A stretch of DNA of 64,000 bases from Plazaster borealis (GCA_021014325.1 CM037474.1:25985488-26049487); one strand, 5' to 3'. Numbered from the stretch's first letter, positions 1-12,372 are shown. Notes: generated from the sequence alone by a model not told the origin. Numbers and translations: made by a program.

Positions 1-34
1 AAAACCTTATGTGACTACCCACCAAAATGAGGTT

Positions 35-411
35 TTAAAGGCATCGTACACGTTTGGAAATTGTCAAAGACCAGTGTTCTCACTTGATGTATCCCAACAT
101 ATGCATAAAATAACAAGCCTGTGAAAATTTGGGCTCAATTGGTCATCGAAGTTGCAAGAAAATGATGAAAGAAAAAACACCCTTGTTGTACAAATTTGTG
201 TGCTTTCAGATAGAATAATAAAAACTTCTTGCAAGAAGTTTTTATTATTTTTATTGAGAAATTACCTCTTTCTCAAAAACTACGTTACTTCAGAGGGAGT
301 CGTTTCTCACAATGTTTTATACTATCAACAGCTCTCTGTTGCTCGTTACCAAGTCAGTTTTTATGCTAATATATATTTTGAGTAATTACCAAACGTGTAC
401 GATGCCTTTAA
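35..411 (+). mobile_element. A-type MITE, copy 1 (TTAA-flanked)
   Basis: 377 bp with TTAA at both ends and inverted ends AGGCATCGTACACG / CGTGTACGATGCCT. The body holds the family strings tcccaacatatgcataaaat and accaagtcagtttttatg. At the centre is a perfect 36-bp palindrome, AATAATAAAAACTTCTTG followed by its reverse complement. Non-coding. Confidence 0.85.
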
Positions 412-449
412 ACAAGTTTTTAGAATTTAACAGTGGATTTATATGAAGT

Positions 450-575
450 CGTGTTTGAATCAGTGACTTTGGCTACGGCTATGGCCATTGGCAGCAGCGA
501 CAACATTCAAGATTAGGACTTTTCAGCAATCTGGCCAGAGCCTCTGCCGAAAATGTTCATTCAGACCTGGCCATA
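450..575. mobile_element. C-type foldback MITE, diverged
   Basis: Contains gactttggctacggctatgg and tcattcagacctggcc ends of the C family, in the ACY1 intron at the left edge. Confidence 0.55.
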
Positions 576-1140
576 AATGTATTTGTACACAGCCACAATC
601 TTGGGTACACTTTTTGTTACAAAGACACCAAATGAACAACAGATAAATATTGAGTAGCTCTTTGCAGATCTTGTATACAACAAACTTAAGCACTTTGTAT
701 TCATCATTGACACAGCGATTGTTATTTGATATAATAACATTGAGATAACTGAAACATCAGTGGTGTTCATAAAATGGACATGAACAAAATGTGTACCCAG
801 GATCATGCATAGATTAACATCATTTGAATACAATTTTATTTTGTTAATCAAAACCTAAGGACTAATGCCCTTGTTTAAAAAAAAAAATTGTTTTTATGTA
901 AGTTCACCCTAAACAAGGCTAAAAGCCACTTTTGGTGAGGTGCTATAAAGAAAAGAATATAAGATGAAAAAATACAACTTGAAGAAAAAAACACCTTACT
1001 TGCAAAATGAACACTTCAGTAGCACAAGAGACATATCTTTCAAAGAGTGTCTTATTATCCAAAAGAAAATTATGTAAAAAATTGAGATGTGAATAGCATT
1101 TTTGTTTTCCTGCTTGCTTTAAATTACTTCCAGTACTTAC

Positions 1141-1214
1141 CAACTTCTCCACTGCAGTGTTTTCAATGAAACGTGACCCATGACCAGGCTTTCCTTCACA
1201 TTTTATTTCCAACC
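1141..1214 (-). CDS. ACY1: ACY1 coding exon 9 (last in window)
   Basis: 74 nt. It encodes (W)LEIKCEGKPGHGSRFIENT then AVEKL, ending phase 0 at gtaagt. The GHGSRF motif holds the dimer-active-site His. The next exon lies left of position 1 or was not recognised. Confidence 0.9.
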
Positions 1215-4200
1215 CTGGAATAAATTGTTAAAGATATTGTTTAAAATCTTGAGAACACTTGTGTATCAGATAAAAATACACAAACGGTAGTATTTGTTAT
1301 TTCATTTAGAAAAGACGAGAACAAGAAAAATCCCTGATGCAAAGATAACATCTATTAAATCGTTGCAGTTCCCACTGCTAACACATAGGATTCGAACTGC
1401 CTCCAGCCACCGGGCAAGCTCGGTGGTCTAGTGGTAAGACATCTGCTCTAGCAACGCAAAGGTCGTGGGCTCGAATCCCACCCGAGTTATTTGCCTGTGG
1501 ATTTTTTTTTTACAGAACTCGGGAAAGTACCAAGTATAAAGTGCTTAAAACACTGAACACGTTTGGAAATTGTCAAAGACCAGTATTCTCACTTGGTGTA
1601 TCCCAACATATGCATAAAATAACAAACCTGTGAAAATTTGGGCTTAATTGGTCATCAAAGTTGCAAGAAAATGATGAAAGAAAAAACACCCTTGTTGTAC
1701 AAATTTGTGTGCTTTCAGATATAGGAATAAAAACTTTCGCAAGAAGTTGTTATTATTTTAGTGAGAAATTTCTCAAAAACTACGCTACTTCAGAGGGAGT
1801 GGTTTCTCACAATGTTTTATACTATCAACAGCTCTCCGTCGCTCGTTGCCAAGTCAGTTTTTATGATAGTATATATTTTGAGTAATTACCAAACGTGTAC
1901 AGTGCGTTTAATAATCGGTGTAAGGGTAAAAACTAATTATATTCTTTATCCCCGATGCAAAATTGACATCTATTGAAGAAAATTTAAGTAAGAAAACAAT
2001 CTCTGCAGACCAGGGCCCAATTTCATAGAGCTGCTTAAGCAGAAAATATTGCTTAACAATTTTGTGCGAAGCGGAAATATGCAGGATACCAGTCACAAAT
2101 TGTACATGTGGCATGGTAGTTTGGCTAGTAACCTTATTCTGGTAAGCATAATTTTGTTTTGCTCAGCTAGTTTTTGTGCTTAAGCAGCTCTATGAAATTG
2201 GGCCCAGGGCCAAGTTTCATAGAGCTGCTTAAGCAGAAAATATTGCTTAACAATTTTCTGCTCAGCAGAAATGAGCAGGATACCAGTCACAAATTGTCCA
2301 CGTGGCATGGTAGTTTAGCTGGTAACCTTAGTCTGGTAAGCATCATTCTGTTGCGCTTAGCTACTTTTTGTGCTTAAGTAACTCTATGCAATCGGGCCCT
2401 CTTTGGCAAATTTAGTGATTCATCAGTCATGCTAATTAGTGTAATTACAAAACTGTTACGTGTTAGGTCCCGACACTTGCTAAAGATGTTAACAGCAAAT
2501 GTCAAGACTTTGTACAAAAATTGATTTTGTCGATTTTTGTGATTTTTTACACATCGTCTTCTTGTTTTTTTTACACATATTTGTAATAAACCTTATACGA
2601 ATATGAATCCAAAATTTTGAATTTGAAGTTGAATCCACATTTCTTGTTCACTTTGCAAAGGACAGAGACTCTGAAAGATTACCTCACCAAGGTAAACTTC
2701 TTGATGGAGCCCTGCACTGTGAATCACAATGAAATCAAACAAACCGCCTTCCACTGTTGGCATTAAATAAATTTCTCTCTCTTTAAAAATATTGAAAAAT
2801 CGAAATGACTGAAGTATTCTTACACCAAGGTGATCTTTCTCCATAGTACACAGTAAACTTCTCCGTAGGATTGGCCAAACCTGATGAGAAAAAGTAAGAT
2901 CAGCACCTTGTAAATTACATGGTGCTATGCAAAGGAATAGGTCTCATACTTCAACACGTAACTCCACTAACCTTGTAGGAAAACAACTGAGCGCTTTGAG
3001 ACACCCATCGGGAGAATAAAGCGCTATATAAGAACTGCGTATTATTATTATTATTATCATTCAATCATTTTTACGAACTTCCAAATCATAGGTTTGTATT
3101 CCTTTAACAAGAGCCACAGAAACAGAGCATGGATAATGTTGTCTGTGTCTGCTTCGCACGCCCTCTATGTTCACTCATTTCATTCATTCATGTAGGTTTA
3201 TTGTGCAACACAAAACTACACGACTGTAGTTAAAAAGACTAATATTTACATAAAAAACAGCAATAATATGTAAAAATAATAAATAAATAAACAATTGCTA
3301 TCAATAACAATAATATGCAAATACACAACAACAAAAGAGAAGAAATCAAAGAAGATTAAATTTTCTGTACAACCACATAGCACAAAAAACATGTGGGTAA
3401 TACGTTCAAGAAAGTAAACAAGTAGCTGATGACTACTAAGACAACATTTAAGTAAATCAAAGAAAAGGAATGGGTTGCACAAAATTCACGATTGCGTACC
3501 AGCCACACCAATGCATACAACAGTCAGCAAAACGTCAGCTTAAAACATTCAGCATCAATTTCATGTGACATGCCTGTATGGTTATCTAGCCAGATCAACC
3601 AATGGGAAAGTTGAATTATTCCTTACAGCTAAAATGGCAGCGTGCATGATTTGCCTTGATATGCACCAAAAACTACATACCAAGCAATCTCTGTCATGAC
3701 AAAACCCTATCCCTATTGACAAGTTTGAAAGTTGGTACAAGGTGAAGACAGAGTCTAGTAGAGTGTTTCAGGGCCCAATTTCATAGACTAAGCAAAAAAT
3801 ATTGCTTAACAATTGTCTGCTTAAGCAGAAATGAGCAGGATACCAGTCACAAATTGTACTTGTGACATGGTAGTATGGCTGGTAACCTTACTGGTAAGCG
3901 TGATTTTGTTATGCTTAGCTACTTTTTGTGCTTAAGCAGCTCTATGAAATTGGGCCCTGAATATGCAAGCTTAATCCATGCACTCGTCAGCGCTGTGTGT
4001 GTGATCCCTACATTAATGTTTGAATCACCTAAGGAGTTTATTCAACTTGAATTACCCATTGACTGGCACACATTTTCAATTTTACGCACTACGCACGACG
4101 CACTGGAATCGTGGACTCCTAGCCAGATGCTGATAAATCGTTGTGGGAAAAAAGGCATTTATGCGTCGAGGAAATTTGAAAGTGCACAAGCTTCGTAGAA

Positions 4201-7200
4201 AGGATCTTGGATGATCACATAAAACCTATTGACTCTATTCACCTCACGTCATCACATGATAAAACTGCCACTTTGTGAGTCGGATTCTCTGTGAGTTACT
4301 ATGCAGGGTAAGATTTAGGAGAAACACGTGCAGTTTTTAGTCGCCACATATCTCAATTTCTTTGTCAGATCATTGTTAATTATTTCATTAAAAAATAATT
4401 ACGTCTTTTGTTTTTTTCTTCTAAAGGCACTCCACTACAAGCCTTGGCTTATTAGGATTGCGCCTCCACAATACTGTCTTTTTTCGCATTTATGTTATGT
4501 ACTGTTCAGGATGGAAATAAATGTAATATTGAATTTAATTAAATAGATGCACACTATTTCTTTACATGCAAGTGACGTGAGTGCAAGGGCTCAACAACAG
4601 CGCAGAGATACCATGTTTTTGCATGGAGCCTCTCAAATGATGTTAAAGCAAAACTGAGAAACAATGTTTTAACATTGACAAGATTATTACTGACAACATT
4701 TTTCTCTTTTTTCTCTTTCTCTCTCTCTCTTTGAGAGTTTACCTCAGGCACTTCATTTTGTATCAGCGATTATCTTCAAGGAAATAGAAGACTTACTGCT
4801 TTTAAATGAAAAGATCATTTCCAAATAATGGTGGCATGCTTTTTGCGGCCGAAATAAGGGATTTTTTGGCCAGACTTTTACCTTCATCAAGTCCGAAGCC
4901 CATGTTGAGTCCGAGAAACCCTGGGTGTTCCACAAACTTCTGCATCCCAAGAATTCCCCCGATTTCTTCATCTGCACAAATCCCAAATGTACAAAACAAT
5001 GATTAATTTGTCAAAGTAGAAAAATTGACCCCTTTCGTAGCAAAAAACAATCAAAGTATAGACTTTATGGTGTACAACTGTTTCAGCAATTTCTCTTGGC
5101 TGAGATTCACCATCGGGTGTTTTTTTTCTGAAGATGATGTAAAGCTCTACAGCCTTGTTAGATAAATCACCAATTCTAAAAAAAGAATTCTCTGAAATGA
5201 GAGTCGACTGATTCCATTAAAACCCTCGTCTGAACCATGAGACTGTTATCAATAGTCTGTTTGTAAACAAATTTTGTTTACTCTGCCAAAATATTGGTTT
5301 AAAAATAACAACAGATCCTAGTTCCCTATTGAGACCTAGCCAAATAGCATGAAAAGTGGAATTCTTAGACTGAAAACAAGTCCATCAATGAACACCCCTT
5401 TAAGAATTCCCACGGGGGTTGTAAACAAATCTCTTAGCCTTGCGCTAATAGCCACTCATGGCTGAAATCAATCATGTTTTCCACAATGATTGGCCGTTTG
5501 AATTTGTTTTATTGAGTCTAAACGCCTTTTATATGATGTTTCAGACCATTTGAAAGGGATTATGTTCACCCCCCTCTCCCCCCCCCCAAAAAAAAGAAAA
5601 AGAAATGCTAATTATAAAAGGTCTTAGTGTGTGAGTTTATTCTGATCGTGTCACGGAGTGTATGCTATGCCCCTTTAAACTTTGAATATTCACAATCCAG
5701 CATACCTAAAAGTCCAAAAAAGGTCAACAAAATCCCAGTACAAAGTTTTAACAAAGTACTGGACCTCCAATACTGTATTGCGCATTTTTTGTGCGGTGTG
5801 GTGTAATGTTGAGTAAAGCGGAGATGCACTCTCCATCCGAAGGGGTTTGTTGTAATAAAAAGTAACATAATTGAGAAAAGATCCTGAAACTGTTTCACTA
5901 GCAAGTAGAATCTTAAAAAAGCTTGGAAGATGATATACCTGGCATGAATGTCAAGTGAACTGTTCTCAGTGGTTGGAGACCAGCTGCTTTGAGTCTACGG
6001 ATAGCCTCAATGTATCTATCAAAAGAAAAAAAACATATGGATGGATAAATCATCAAATAATAATAATAATAATTACACTGATTCCTATGTAGTGTACCTA
6101 TCCTAGTAGCTAAAAATTGTCAACATTATTATCCATGTTCAACCGGAAACCGCTCCTCAAAACTTTCTCAACTCCCTGGGGAGCAAAGAACCCCAAGGTG
6201 CTTAAATTAGCACTAATAATGGTTTAATCCAACACAATACTGTTGCATGCCTTAGGTTCCCATTTATACACCTGGGTGAAGAGAAGCAAGTATAGTTAAG
6301 TGCATGCTCAGGGACACAACTGCCGTGACATGGAATCCAACCCTCACTCTGATGATTCAGCAATCAGTATTTGAGCCTGATGCACCAGACGGCTGGCAAC
6401 GATCTCATCCAAGGAAACGCTGGAAACTCACATGCATCGTATGCACAAAAGGACTCTCCAAAATTGTTCCGGGCATTTATAAATGTGCACCATAATTCAA
6501 CTTTGAAAGTTTGGCGGGAAAACGAATCATTTGACGTGAAATAGTTAAAATGCTCAAGATTGTACAGTGAGCTTTTAAAACCAAACATAAACAACAAATA
6601 AAAAAAAAATTCAAAGGACCGCGTCCGCGTTTCAATTAGGCATGCTTCGGCCAAACTTGCAAAATTTGAATCTTCCAAATAAAATTTCTGTCAGAAACAC
6701 TGTCAGAGTTGATAAAATAGCATTTGAATTCCCCTCAAACCGCCAATGCTTTTTTTGATAGCCGAAATAAACATAAGTACATGTAAGATCGAACATGAAG
6801 GGAAATACCTTTAATTAAAATCTCATAAAATAAATTCCTCAAAGCATTGCCTTGTATTTTAACCTTCCTTAAGAATCTTAACGAGGTATACTTACTGGAT
6901 ACCAACACTCTTCATGTCCTGTAATTAAAACAAAGAAAAAAAACAGCAGTGAGTTTTAAACATATGAAGTATTGAGTACTTTAACAATTTCATGGATTAC
7001 AAAATAAAATTCACATTAAAATTACCATCAGATGCAAATGCACCTTAATTAAAGACCAGCTTGAACGAAAATGGCAACCAAGTGATCTATGCAGAAATTC
7101 ATTTAAAATGAGTTAAATCAATAAGGAAATTGGGTTCACATAAGAGTAAACAGATTTTAATTGTAAAAAAACCAAATCATTTTGAATACCCTCCTCCGGT

Positions 7201-10200
7201 CTTTTTCAGAAAGATTTGCGAAAAGCCCTGTTATGTCATCACTCATGTTACGGCATTTGTGGGAGCTCCGTTTTGTATAGCAGCCTTGATGCAACATGGA
7301 GGCTTAACAAAGCAACATCCCACAAATTACGTTAAAGTATTGTCATTTTGATGCACGCCGTAATATACATGTACATATATATACATGTACATATATTTTT
7401 TAGTAATTTTGTAAACCAAATTCTATTAGTCTGTGACTTTTTATTTGGTGATGTATTTTTTAAATAAACCAATTTTGAATTGAATTGAAAAAAAGGCCGA
7501 AGTGTAGCTAGTTTTTTAAAAACCGTGAGGTTAGGGCCTTATTTTCATCAATAATTACAAAAATGTTTAAATACATTTAGCCTAAATGATAAACAAACGC
7601 AATATTATAAACAAGTTTACATGGCATTCGAATTAACATACTAAGTAGCTGTTCAATCAGTAGCATTTAGGGCAGAATTGATAACTTTAAAATAAGCCAT
7701 TTAATGACTACGACAAACCATGGACAGATGTTGAAAGATTAATTTTGATGGTGGTCATAAAAGTTTTCAATTATTTGTTCTGCACATAAAACCTTGTGTG
7801 TTTGTCTAAACTGTCTGATCAGGGCTGGGTACTGTGGGAGCTACTTTAAAAGCACAAAAAGTAGCTAAGCACAACAAAATTCCTTTACAGAAAAAGGTTG
7901 CCAGCCAAAATAACATGCCAGATTTAACATCCTTGACTGGTTTCCTGCTTATTTTTGCTTAGCAGAAGGCCAGATTTCCATAGTTTTAACCAGAGGGGTG
8001 TCTAGGTTTAAATTTTAACCATGTTTTCAATTTGGGCACCAGATCCTTTATTCTTCATGCAACTGTAAAATAAATAAAACGAGCACCTTAGACGACCTCT
8101 TTTTAATTTATTCTGAATCTGGATGCCCAATTTAAAGACCCTGGCTAGTTAATTGCCAACGAGAAAAATTAAAAGTACCTGTGTTCCTCGTGCATAGATG
8201 TCTCCATTCTCGTACTTCTTGGCTTCAAACGCATCACACTTCCAGTGCTCCTAGTGACAAGAGTTTAAAGATTAAACTCTACAAAAATATCCGTTATGAG
8301 GTGATTGCGTAAAAAAGAAGGATACTTATCAGAAAAGGAATTTGTGATCCATGACAACTAATACCAGGGTCGAGAGTCACTGCTTGCTAACAGAAAGATC
8401 TGAAAGTAGGATCTAAAAATATTTTGGGCATGCTGAAATGATGGCACATCCACATTTTAGTAACCCCTGGAGTTATAGATTTCAAGGAGCTTTTGGAAAC
8501 AGTATCCTCAGCACTAGAGAAGTAGATCAAAAAGCATGATTTATTTACATGTATATTTGAAGAAAATAAAAGTTTCTTTTGTCACATCGCAAACATCAAC
8601 AAGTCTGAATTCAGATAAAAGTTTTGGGTTGAACAAGGAAAAATTTACTAGATTGAGGCTTGAACATGTGACCTCCGGATTAAAATGCTGGCACTCTTTC
8701 AACTGAGCTATCAAGCCCTAATGTTGGCGGTCTCCCTATTTTGTCAATATCTTTGAAGCCATTCACTCTGTAACTCCCATGTAGCCAGGGATCACACCCA
8801 AGTTTACAATACAACCTGGGAAGCGGCAGCAGAGGGATTACCTTAAGGGGATGTGACTTTTTCAAATAGTATTAACCACAAGGGAAACTGACTGGGTAAA
8901 TTTTAAATAATTTTGGATAGAACCAAAACAAAGAGAAGTTGACTAAAGTGGGACTTGAACCTGCGACCTCCAGATTAATGTGTTGGCGCTCTAGCTCAGT
9001 TAGTAGAGCAACGGCAGGTCGCAGGTTCAAGTCCCACTCTAGTCAACTTCTCAAGCATGCATTATCTATCCCTACCCCTCCCCTGAATATTGGTGTCCCG
9101 GTTTTAGGCGTTTTAAAAGTTCAGAAATCAGGACAGTCCCTTGAAAAACAGGACAGTTGGCTGTATACCACAATTTACATCAGAAATACTCATCGTAAAT
9201 AAATTGTATTAACAGGGCCCCATTTCATAGAGCTGTTTACGCAGAAAATAATGCTCAACAGTTTTCTGCTAAGCACAAATGAGCAGGATACCAGTCATAG
9301 ATGGTGCATGAGACACGATATTTTGTCTGGTAACCTTATTCTGGCAAGCATATTTTTATTCTGGTAAGTAGCTCTATGAAATTGGTCCCGGATCACTCAC
9401 TGGATATACTGGAACGACGTCAGTGTGAGAGTTGAGAACGACACTTTTTAGCGCAGGATCTTTTCCTTCCCATGTCATGATAAACACATCCCTTCCTGGG
9501 TGAACCTGGTGGATCAAAACAAACACCCCAAACAATTTTAAAATCTTAGAAAGTGCACTGAAAGCAATAAGATTCATTAAAGGGGCACATTGCCTTCAAA
9601 TCTCTCAAAACTTTACTTTACTTTTCAAGAGATGTTCATGCACTAAAACACCGTGTAGTGTTATTAGTGAGTAGTGATTAAGAAAACATCCGTTTAGGCC
9701 TACCTTTTGAAATACAACCAGCAGAACATTTAAGGTCGGCCATTTTATGGTGTCAAAAATTTGGTCTACAAAATAGCGGACCATGTTCCGTCATGAAATT
9801 ACACAAAAACCACACAATTTCAAGGGATAATTGTGCTAATCATAATTTATACTTCTAAGATATTGATTGTATTCATGGAGAAGTCGAACAAATCACAGGC
9901 CTTACTCTAGACTCACCTCCACAATCTGATGAGGAAGTTTGAGCTCATCAGCCATCCGCCTCAGAAACAACAACGCACCATCTGTAAAAAAAATGTGTTA
10001 ATGTCTGTTACTAAAATAAATTTTATTTGGACTAGGAGTAAGTGTCAGTGTATCCTCTGCTGAATTGCTTTTCACTCAGTCCATAGCAATGTTTGCACCT
10101 GATGCTCAACAGCTCAGTCAGCTCCTATTGCATACCCCTACCCCTGGTCAAACTCGAACATGACCATTCTTATGATGCAGAAACCAATGTCCCTCGTCAT

Positions 10201-12335
10201 ACATCCTTCATCCTTTGGGGTGTCAAAGGTCAACAGTGTTTATCGTCCGTCTCACTGGTATCAGTGCAGCCAGCATGGAATCGCTATTGCATGTGTTGAT
10301 TACCAATCATCTTGTGCACATATGCGTGGTATAGCTGTAGCTAAACCATGGTCTTTGGTCTGTGTGCATGGGGTGTTCATTCACACAGCATGCACAGACG
10401 ATGTGATGAACTTTCACAACGTTGTGTTTTTTGTACATTAAAACTTCTTGCAGGCCTGGACTTTCATCTTTGAGAGGGCAAGGCCATTTTCATTTTGCAA
10501 AGGGGGGCACTTCCATTGGAAAATCTTAATGTCTATGCGAAACTTTTGAAGGGGCACCAAGGCCAAGAACAAAGGCTATGGCCTCCGTGGCCTCGGTGTA
10601 ATTCCAGGCCTGTTGGTGTCAGCAGTTGTCATCAGGGCTTGTCAAGTAGTGGGCTTTTAGTGCAACCCAACACAGGCAACAATCATGGCGAACTGATTTT
10701 GAAGCAATGTGGTACACAACTTACCTGGCATAGTTACGCGTAAACTACAGCATAGCGTCCATCTTGGCAGCTTGATTCATTTTTTAACTGTAGGCCTACT
10801 CAGTTTCCAAAGATGCATTGTGGTATATTTTTTCCAGATGACGCTTATCCAGAGCTGTGTATTGCCCCTGTTTACACTTGCATGCCATGTGACTATGAGT
10901 GTGTGTTGGTCATTTGTTCAAACCTTTCTTGAAAAATTAGGCTACTCTGCACTGATAATAATTTTTAGGGTCGAAACTTGAGGCTGACTTTTTCTATAAT
11001 TATTATAGTTTTTCTAACAATATATCCCAAGTTGCAACAATTAAACCCTCCATACTCCTGCAAACCATCGTGAGGAAGGAGGGTTACTCCATTTTCCCCT
11101 TTAATTGTTTTGACATCTGTGGACTGCGGTCATACTTGTACACCATAGGACTTGCAAGGACTTGTACACCATAGAGCAAGGACTTGCTCTTATCTAACTA
11201 CCTGATCGCAAATGTTAAAAAATTGTTTTAAAGGCACTGGACACTATTGGTAATTACTCAAAATAATTGTTAGCATAAAAACTTACTTGGTAACGATCAA
11301 TGGAGAGCTGATGATAGTATAAAACATTGTGAGAAACGGCTCCCTCTGAAGTAACGTCGTTTTTGAGAAAAAGTAATTTCTCAGTAAAATATTTGAATTC
11401 ATTTCGAGACCTCACGCATGAGGTCTCGAAATCACATCTGAAAGCACACAACTTCGTGTGACCAGGGTGTTTTTTCTTCCATTATTATCTCGCAACTTCG
11501 ATGACCAATTGAGTTCAAATTTTCACAGGTTTGTTATTTTGTGCATATGTTGAGATACACCAACCAAGTGAGAAGACTGGTCTTTGACAATTACCAAAGG
11601 TGTCCAGTGTCTTTAACGGAGTACAGCACCGGTACAGTGCCCCGGTTACACTAGATCTATCTAGTCTTGATTCTTTGTTTTTAATTTAGTATTTCTATTA
11701 TTAAAGTATGTTATGATAGCTGCTTAAATCTGATACGACAAGTGTGTCCCGGCTGCTAAGACACACTAAGACCCAGAACACAGGGGCGCTGTACTCTTCT
11801 AAACAAAATGTTGGCATCCGCTGTCTATATGTCAAAAACACATTGATTGCAACTAGAAGTATCAATTTCTAGTCCGAGTATACTGACTCCAGTCCTAGAA
11901 GTAGAACTATGACTATGGAGGTTCGCTCCGCTATCGTCTCCAGACTCCACGATCGTGGAGACGATAGCGGAACGAACCTCTAGGATCAGGAGTAGAGTTA
12001 CTGGACCCAACAACAACGCCCGTTTTTAACATTAGGATAGCCCTATGTATGTGCCAATACTCTGGACTATGGGGCTATTTTAATTAGGACGAATCATGGA
12101 GCTATAAAAAGGATCAACTTGGGACAACGTCACCGTGTTGTTGGGTCCAGCATCATGTCCAGTGTAAAACTCAGAATCATATTCATAGTCCGTCAATTTC
12201 TTAATTGAATTTACCATAATCAGGATTTGGGTGGACTGTCCTGATCTTGAGGTACGTCCTGAAGTTGGTAACAGCTTGATCCTCTGTCTTGGCCTTTTTG
12301 GCATTGCCATTTTGTGTTCCTGGGGGTGGAGACAT
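1141..12335 (-). CDS. ACY1: Aminoacylase-1 (N-acyl-L-amino-acid amidohydrolase), 5' nine exons, partial
   Basis: Cytosolic zinc peptidase-like enzyme of the M20 family that hydrolyses N-acetyl amino acids to the free amino acid and acetate. Joined minus-strand coding exons: 12215-12335, 9917-9981, 9401-9505, 8179-8250, 6896-6918, 5939-6015, 4882-4971, 2824-2880, 1141-1214. These total 684 nt, or 228 codons, with every border GT/AG and phases consistent. Key residues are all present: His89 and Asp91 in NSHTDVV, Asp122 in TQDMK, catalytic Glu156 and zinc ligand Glu157 in DEEIGG, Glu184 in LDEG, and His215 in GKPGHGSRF, which in the family reaches into the partner subunit's active site. Human ACY1 has about 408 residues, so roughly the last 180 lie beyond the left edge; I found no further exon in 1-1140. 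The family assignment is firm. The exact 5' UTR is not known. Confidence 0.93.
1345..1985 (+). mobile_element. tRNA-derived SINE, copy 1, split by a MITE
   Basis: The tRNA-like head at 1418-1488 has an A box (ggtctagtggtaagaca) and B box (gggctcgaatccc). The body runs through acagaactcgggaaagt, is interrupted at a TTAA by the A-type MITE at 1545-1911, then resumes to tccccgatgcaaaattgaca. Copy 2 at 24103-24375 is uninterrupted. Confidence 0.8.
1545..1911 (+). mobile_element. A-type MITE, copy 2, inside a SINE
   Basis: 367 bp bounded by TTAA. It is close to copy 1 over its length, including the same central palindrome in decayed form. The flanks join seamlessly as SINE sequence when the element and one TTAA are removed. 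Confidence 0.85.
2013..2399. mobile_element. Two tandem B-type foldback MITEs
   Basis: Copies 2013-2205 and 2207-2399, each about 193 bp. Inverted ends run GGGCCCAATTTCATAGAGC; the shared core is gagcaggataccagtcacaa and ctggtaacctta. They abut with one base between them. Confidence 0.85.
2824..2880 (-). CDS. ACY1: ACY1 coding exon 8
   Basis: 57 nt. It encodes GLANPTEKFTVYYGERSPW plus one base. The donor must be the inner GT (gtaaga), not the one two bases earlier. Only the inner site keeps the family's WW pair and the frame of exon 9; the other gives an early stop. Confidence 0.88.
2905..3058 (+). mobile_element. L2/CR1-type retroposon tail
   Basis: Ends with gagcgctttgagacacccat, aaagcgctatataagaactg and an (ATT)n tail, the typical 3' end of L2-clade LINEs and the SINEs that use them. 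A related copy in opposite orientation is at 49868-50072. Confidence 0.6.
3771..3957. mobile_element. B-type foldback MITE
   Basis: Same GGGCCC ends and core as the pair at 2013-2399, with a short deletion near the left end. Confidence 0.82.
4882..4971 (-). CDS. ACY1: ACY1 coding exon 7 (catalytic Glu)
   Basis: 90 nt. It begins by completing Asp and continues EEIGGILGMQKFVEHPGFLG, ending GFGLDE. It holds the catalytic Glu, the adjacent zinc-bridging Glu and the LDEG zinc Glu. Confidence 0.93.
5939..6015 (-). CDS. ACY1: ACY1 coding exon 6
   Basis: 77 nt. It encodes YIEAIRRLKAAGLQPLRTVH then LTFMP, matching the family helix plus the strand before the catalytic Glu. The donor is gtatat. Confidence 0.88.
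6230..6420 (-). mobile_element. tRNA-derived SINE, second type
   Basis: Minus-oriented, with gtgacatggaatccaaccct and ctctgatgattcagcaatca matching the copy at 23260-23455. It fills part of ACY1 intron 5. Confidence 0.6.
6896..6918 (-). CDS. ACY1: ACY1 coding exon 5 (23-nt microexon)
   Basis: A 23-nt microexon between attacag and gtaagt encoding DMKSVGI plus two bases of Gln. Its first residue is the metal-bridging Asp. It was recovered only because its neighbours require it: phase 0 in, phase 2 out, exactly restoring the frame for exon 6. Confidence 0.85.
7821..7985. mobile_element. Degenerate B-type MITE
   Basis: Contains agctactttaaaagcacaaaaagtag-like and tagcacaacaaaat-like B-element parts and a ttgcttagcagaa end. 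The termini are eroded. Confidence 0.5.
8179..8250 (-). CDS. ACY1: ACY1 coding exon 4
   Basis: 72 nt, phase 0 to 0, between cactag and gtactt. It encodes EHWKCDAFEAKKYENGDIYA followed by RGTQ, which leads straight into the bridging Asp of exon 5. Confidence 0.9.
8938..9047. repeat. 32-bp inverted repeat made of two tRNA-like heads
   Basis: Arms 8938-8969 and 9016-9047 match at 31 of 32 positions and each carries a B box (ggttcaagtccc) in opposite orientation. The 46-nt loop contains an A box (tagctcagttagtagagca). It looks like an inverted SINE head. Another reverse tRNA-like head is at 8645-8720. Confidence 0.75.
9215..9389. mobile_element. B-type foldback MITE next to ACY1 exon 3
   Basis: Ends GGGCCCCATTTCATAGAGC and its inverse. 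The element stops 11 bp from the exon's donor side. Confidence 0.75.
9401..9505 (-). CDS. ACY1: ACY1 coding exon 3 (first zinc ligand)
   Basis: 105 nt, phase 0 to 0. It contains TWEGKDPALKSVVLNSHTDV, with the zinc-binding His and the Asp that orients it. A B-type MITE ends only 11 bp downstream of the donor side (9389), so that intron edge is transposon-derived. Confidence 0.92.
9917..9981 (-). CDS. ACY1: ACY1 coding exon 2
   Basis: 65 nt between acag and gtgagt. It completes a split Asp/Gly junction and encodes GALLFLRRMADELKLPHQIVE, the helix after the substrate-side N-terminus. Phase 1 in, phase 0 out. Confidence 0.85.
11228..11616 (-). mobile_element. A-type MITE, copy 3
   Basis: TTAA at both ends and ends AGGCACTGGACAC / GTGTCCAGTGTCT. 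The central palindrome here is ATTTCGAGACCTCA, cgca, TGAGGTCTCGAAAT, unlike copies 1 and 2. In ACY1 intron 1. Confidence 0.85.
11918..11980. repeat. 25-bp hairpin in ACY1 intron 1
   Basis: Arms 11918-11942 and 11956-11980 pair at 24 of 25 positions around a 13-nt loop. The flanks are weakly complementary further out, so this may be the core of a larger decayed foldback element. Confidence 0.7.
12215..12335 (-). CDS. ACY1: ACY1 coding exon 1
   Basis: Starts at an ATG at 12335 (context gcaaaATGt) and encodes 40 codons plus one base. It contains FRTYLKIRTVHPNPDY, the conserved N-terminal helix of the aminoacylase-1 family. The donor is gtaaat. The first 16 or so residues are low complexity (Pro, Asn, Lys) and poorly conserved, as usual in this family. 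Confidence 0.88.
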
Positions 12336-12372
12336 TTTGCGAGATGTTGTAGGAAATATACGAGTTTGTGGG

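Noticed and set aside
152..385. Open frame of 77 codons
   Set aside because: Lies wholly inside an A-type MITE, starts at a non-ATG codon, and recurs in other copies as repeat sequence, not a gene.
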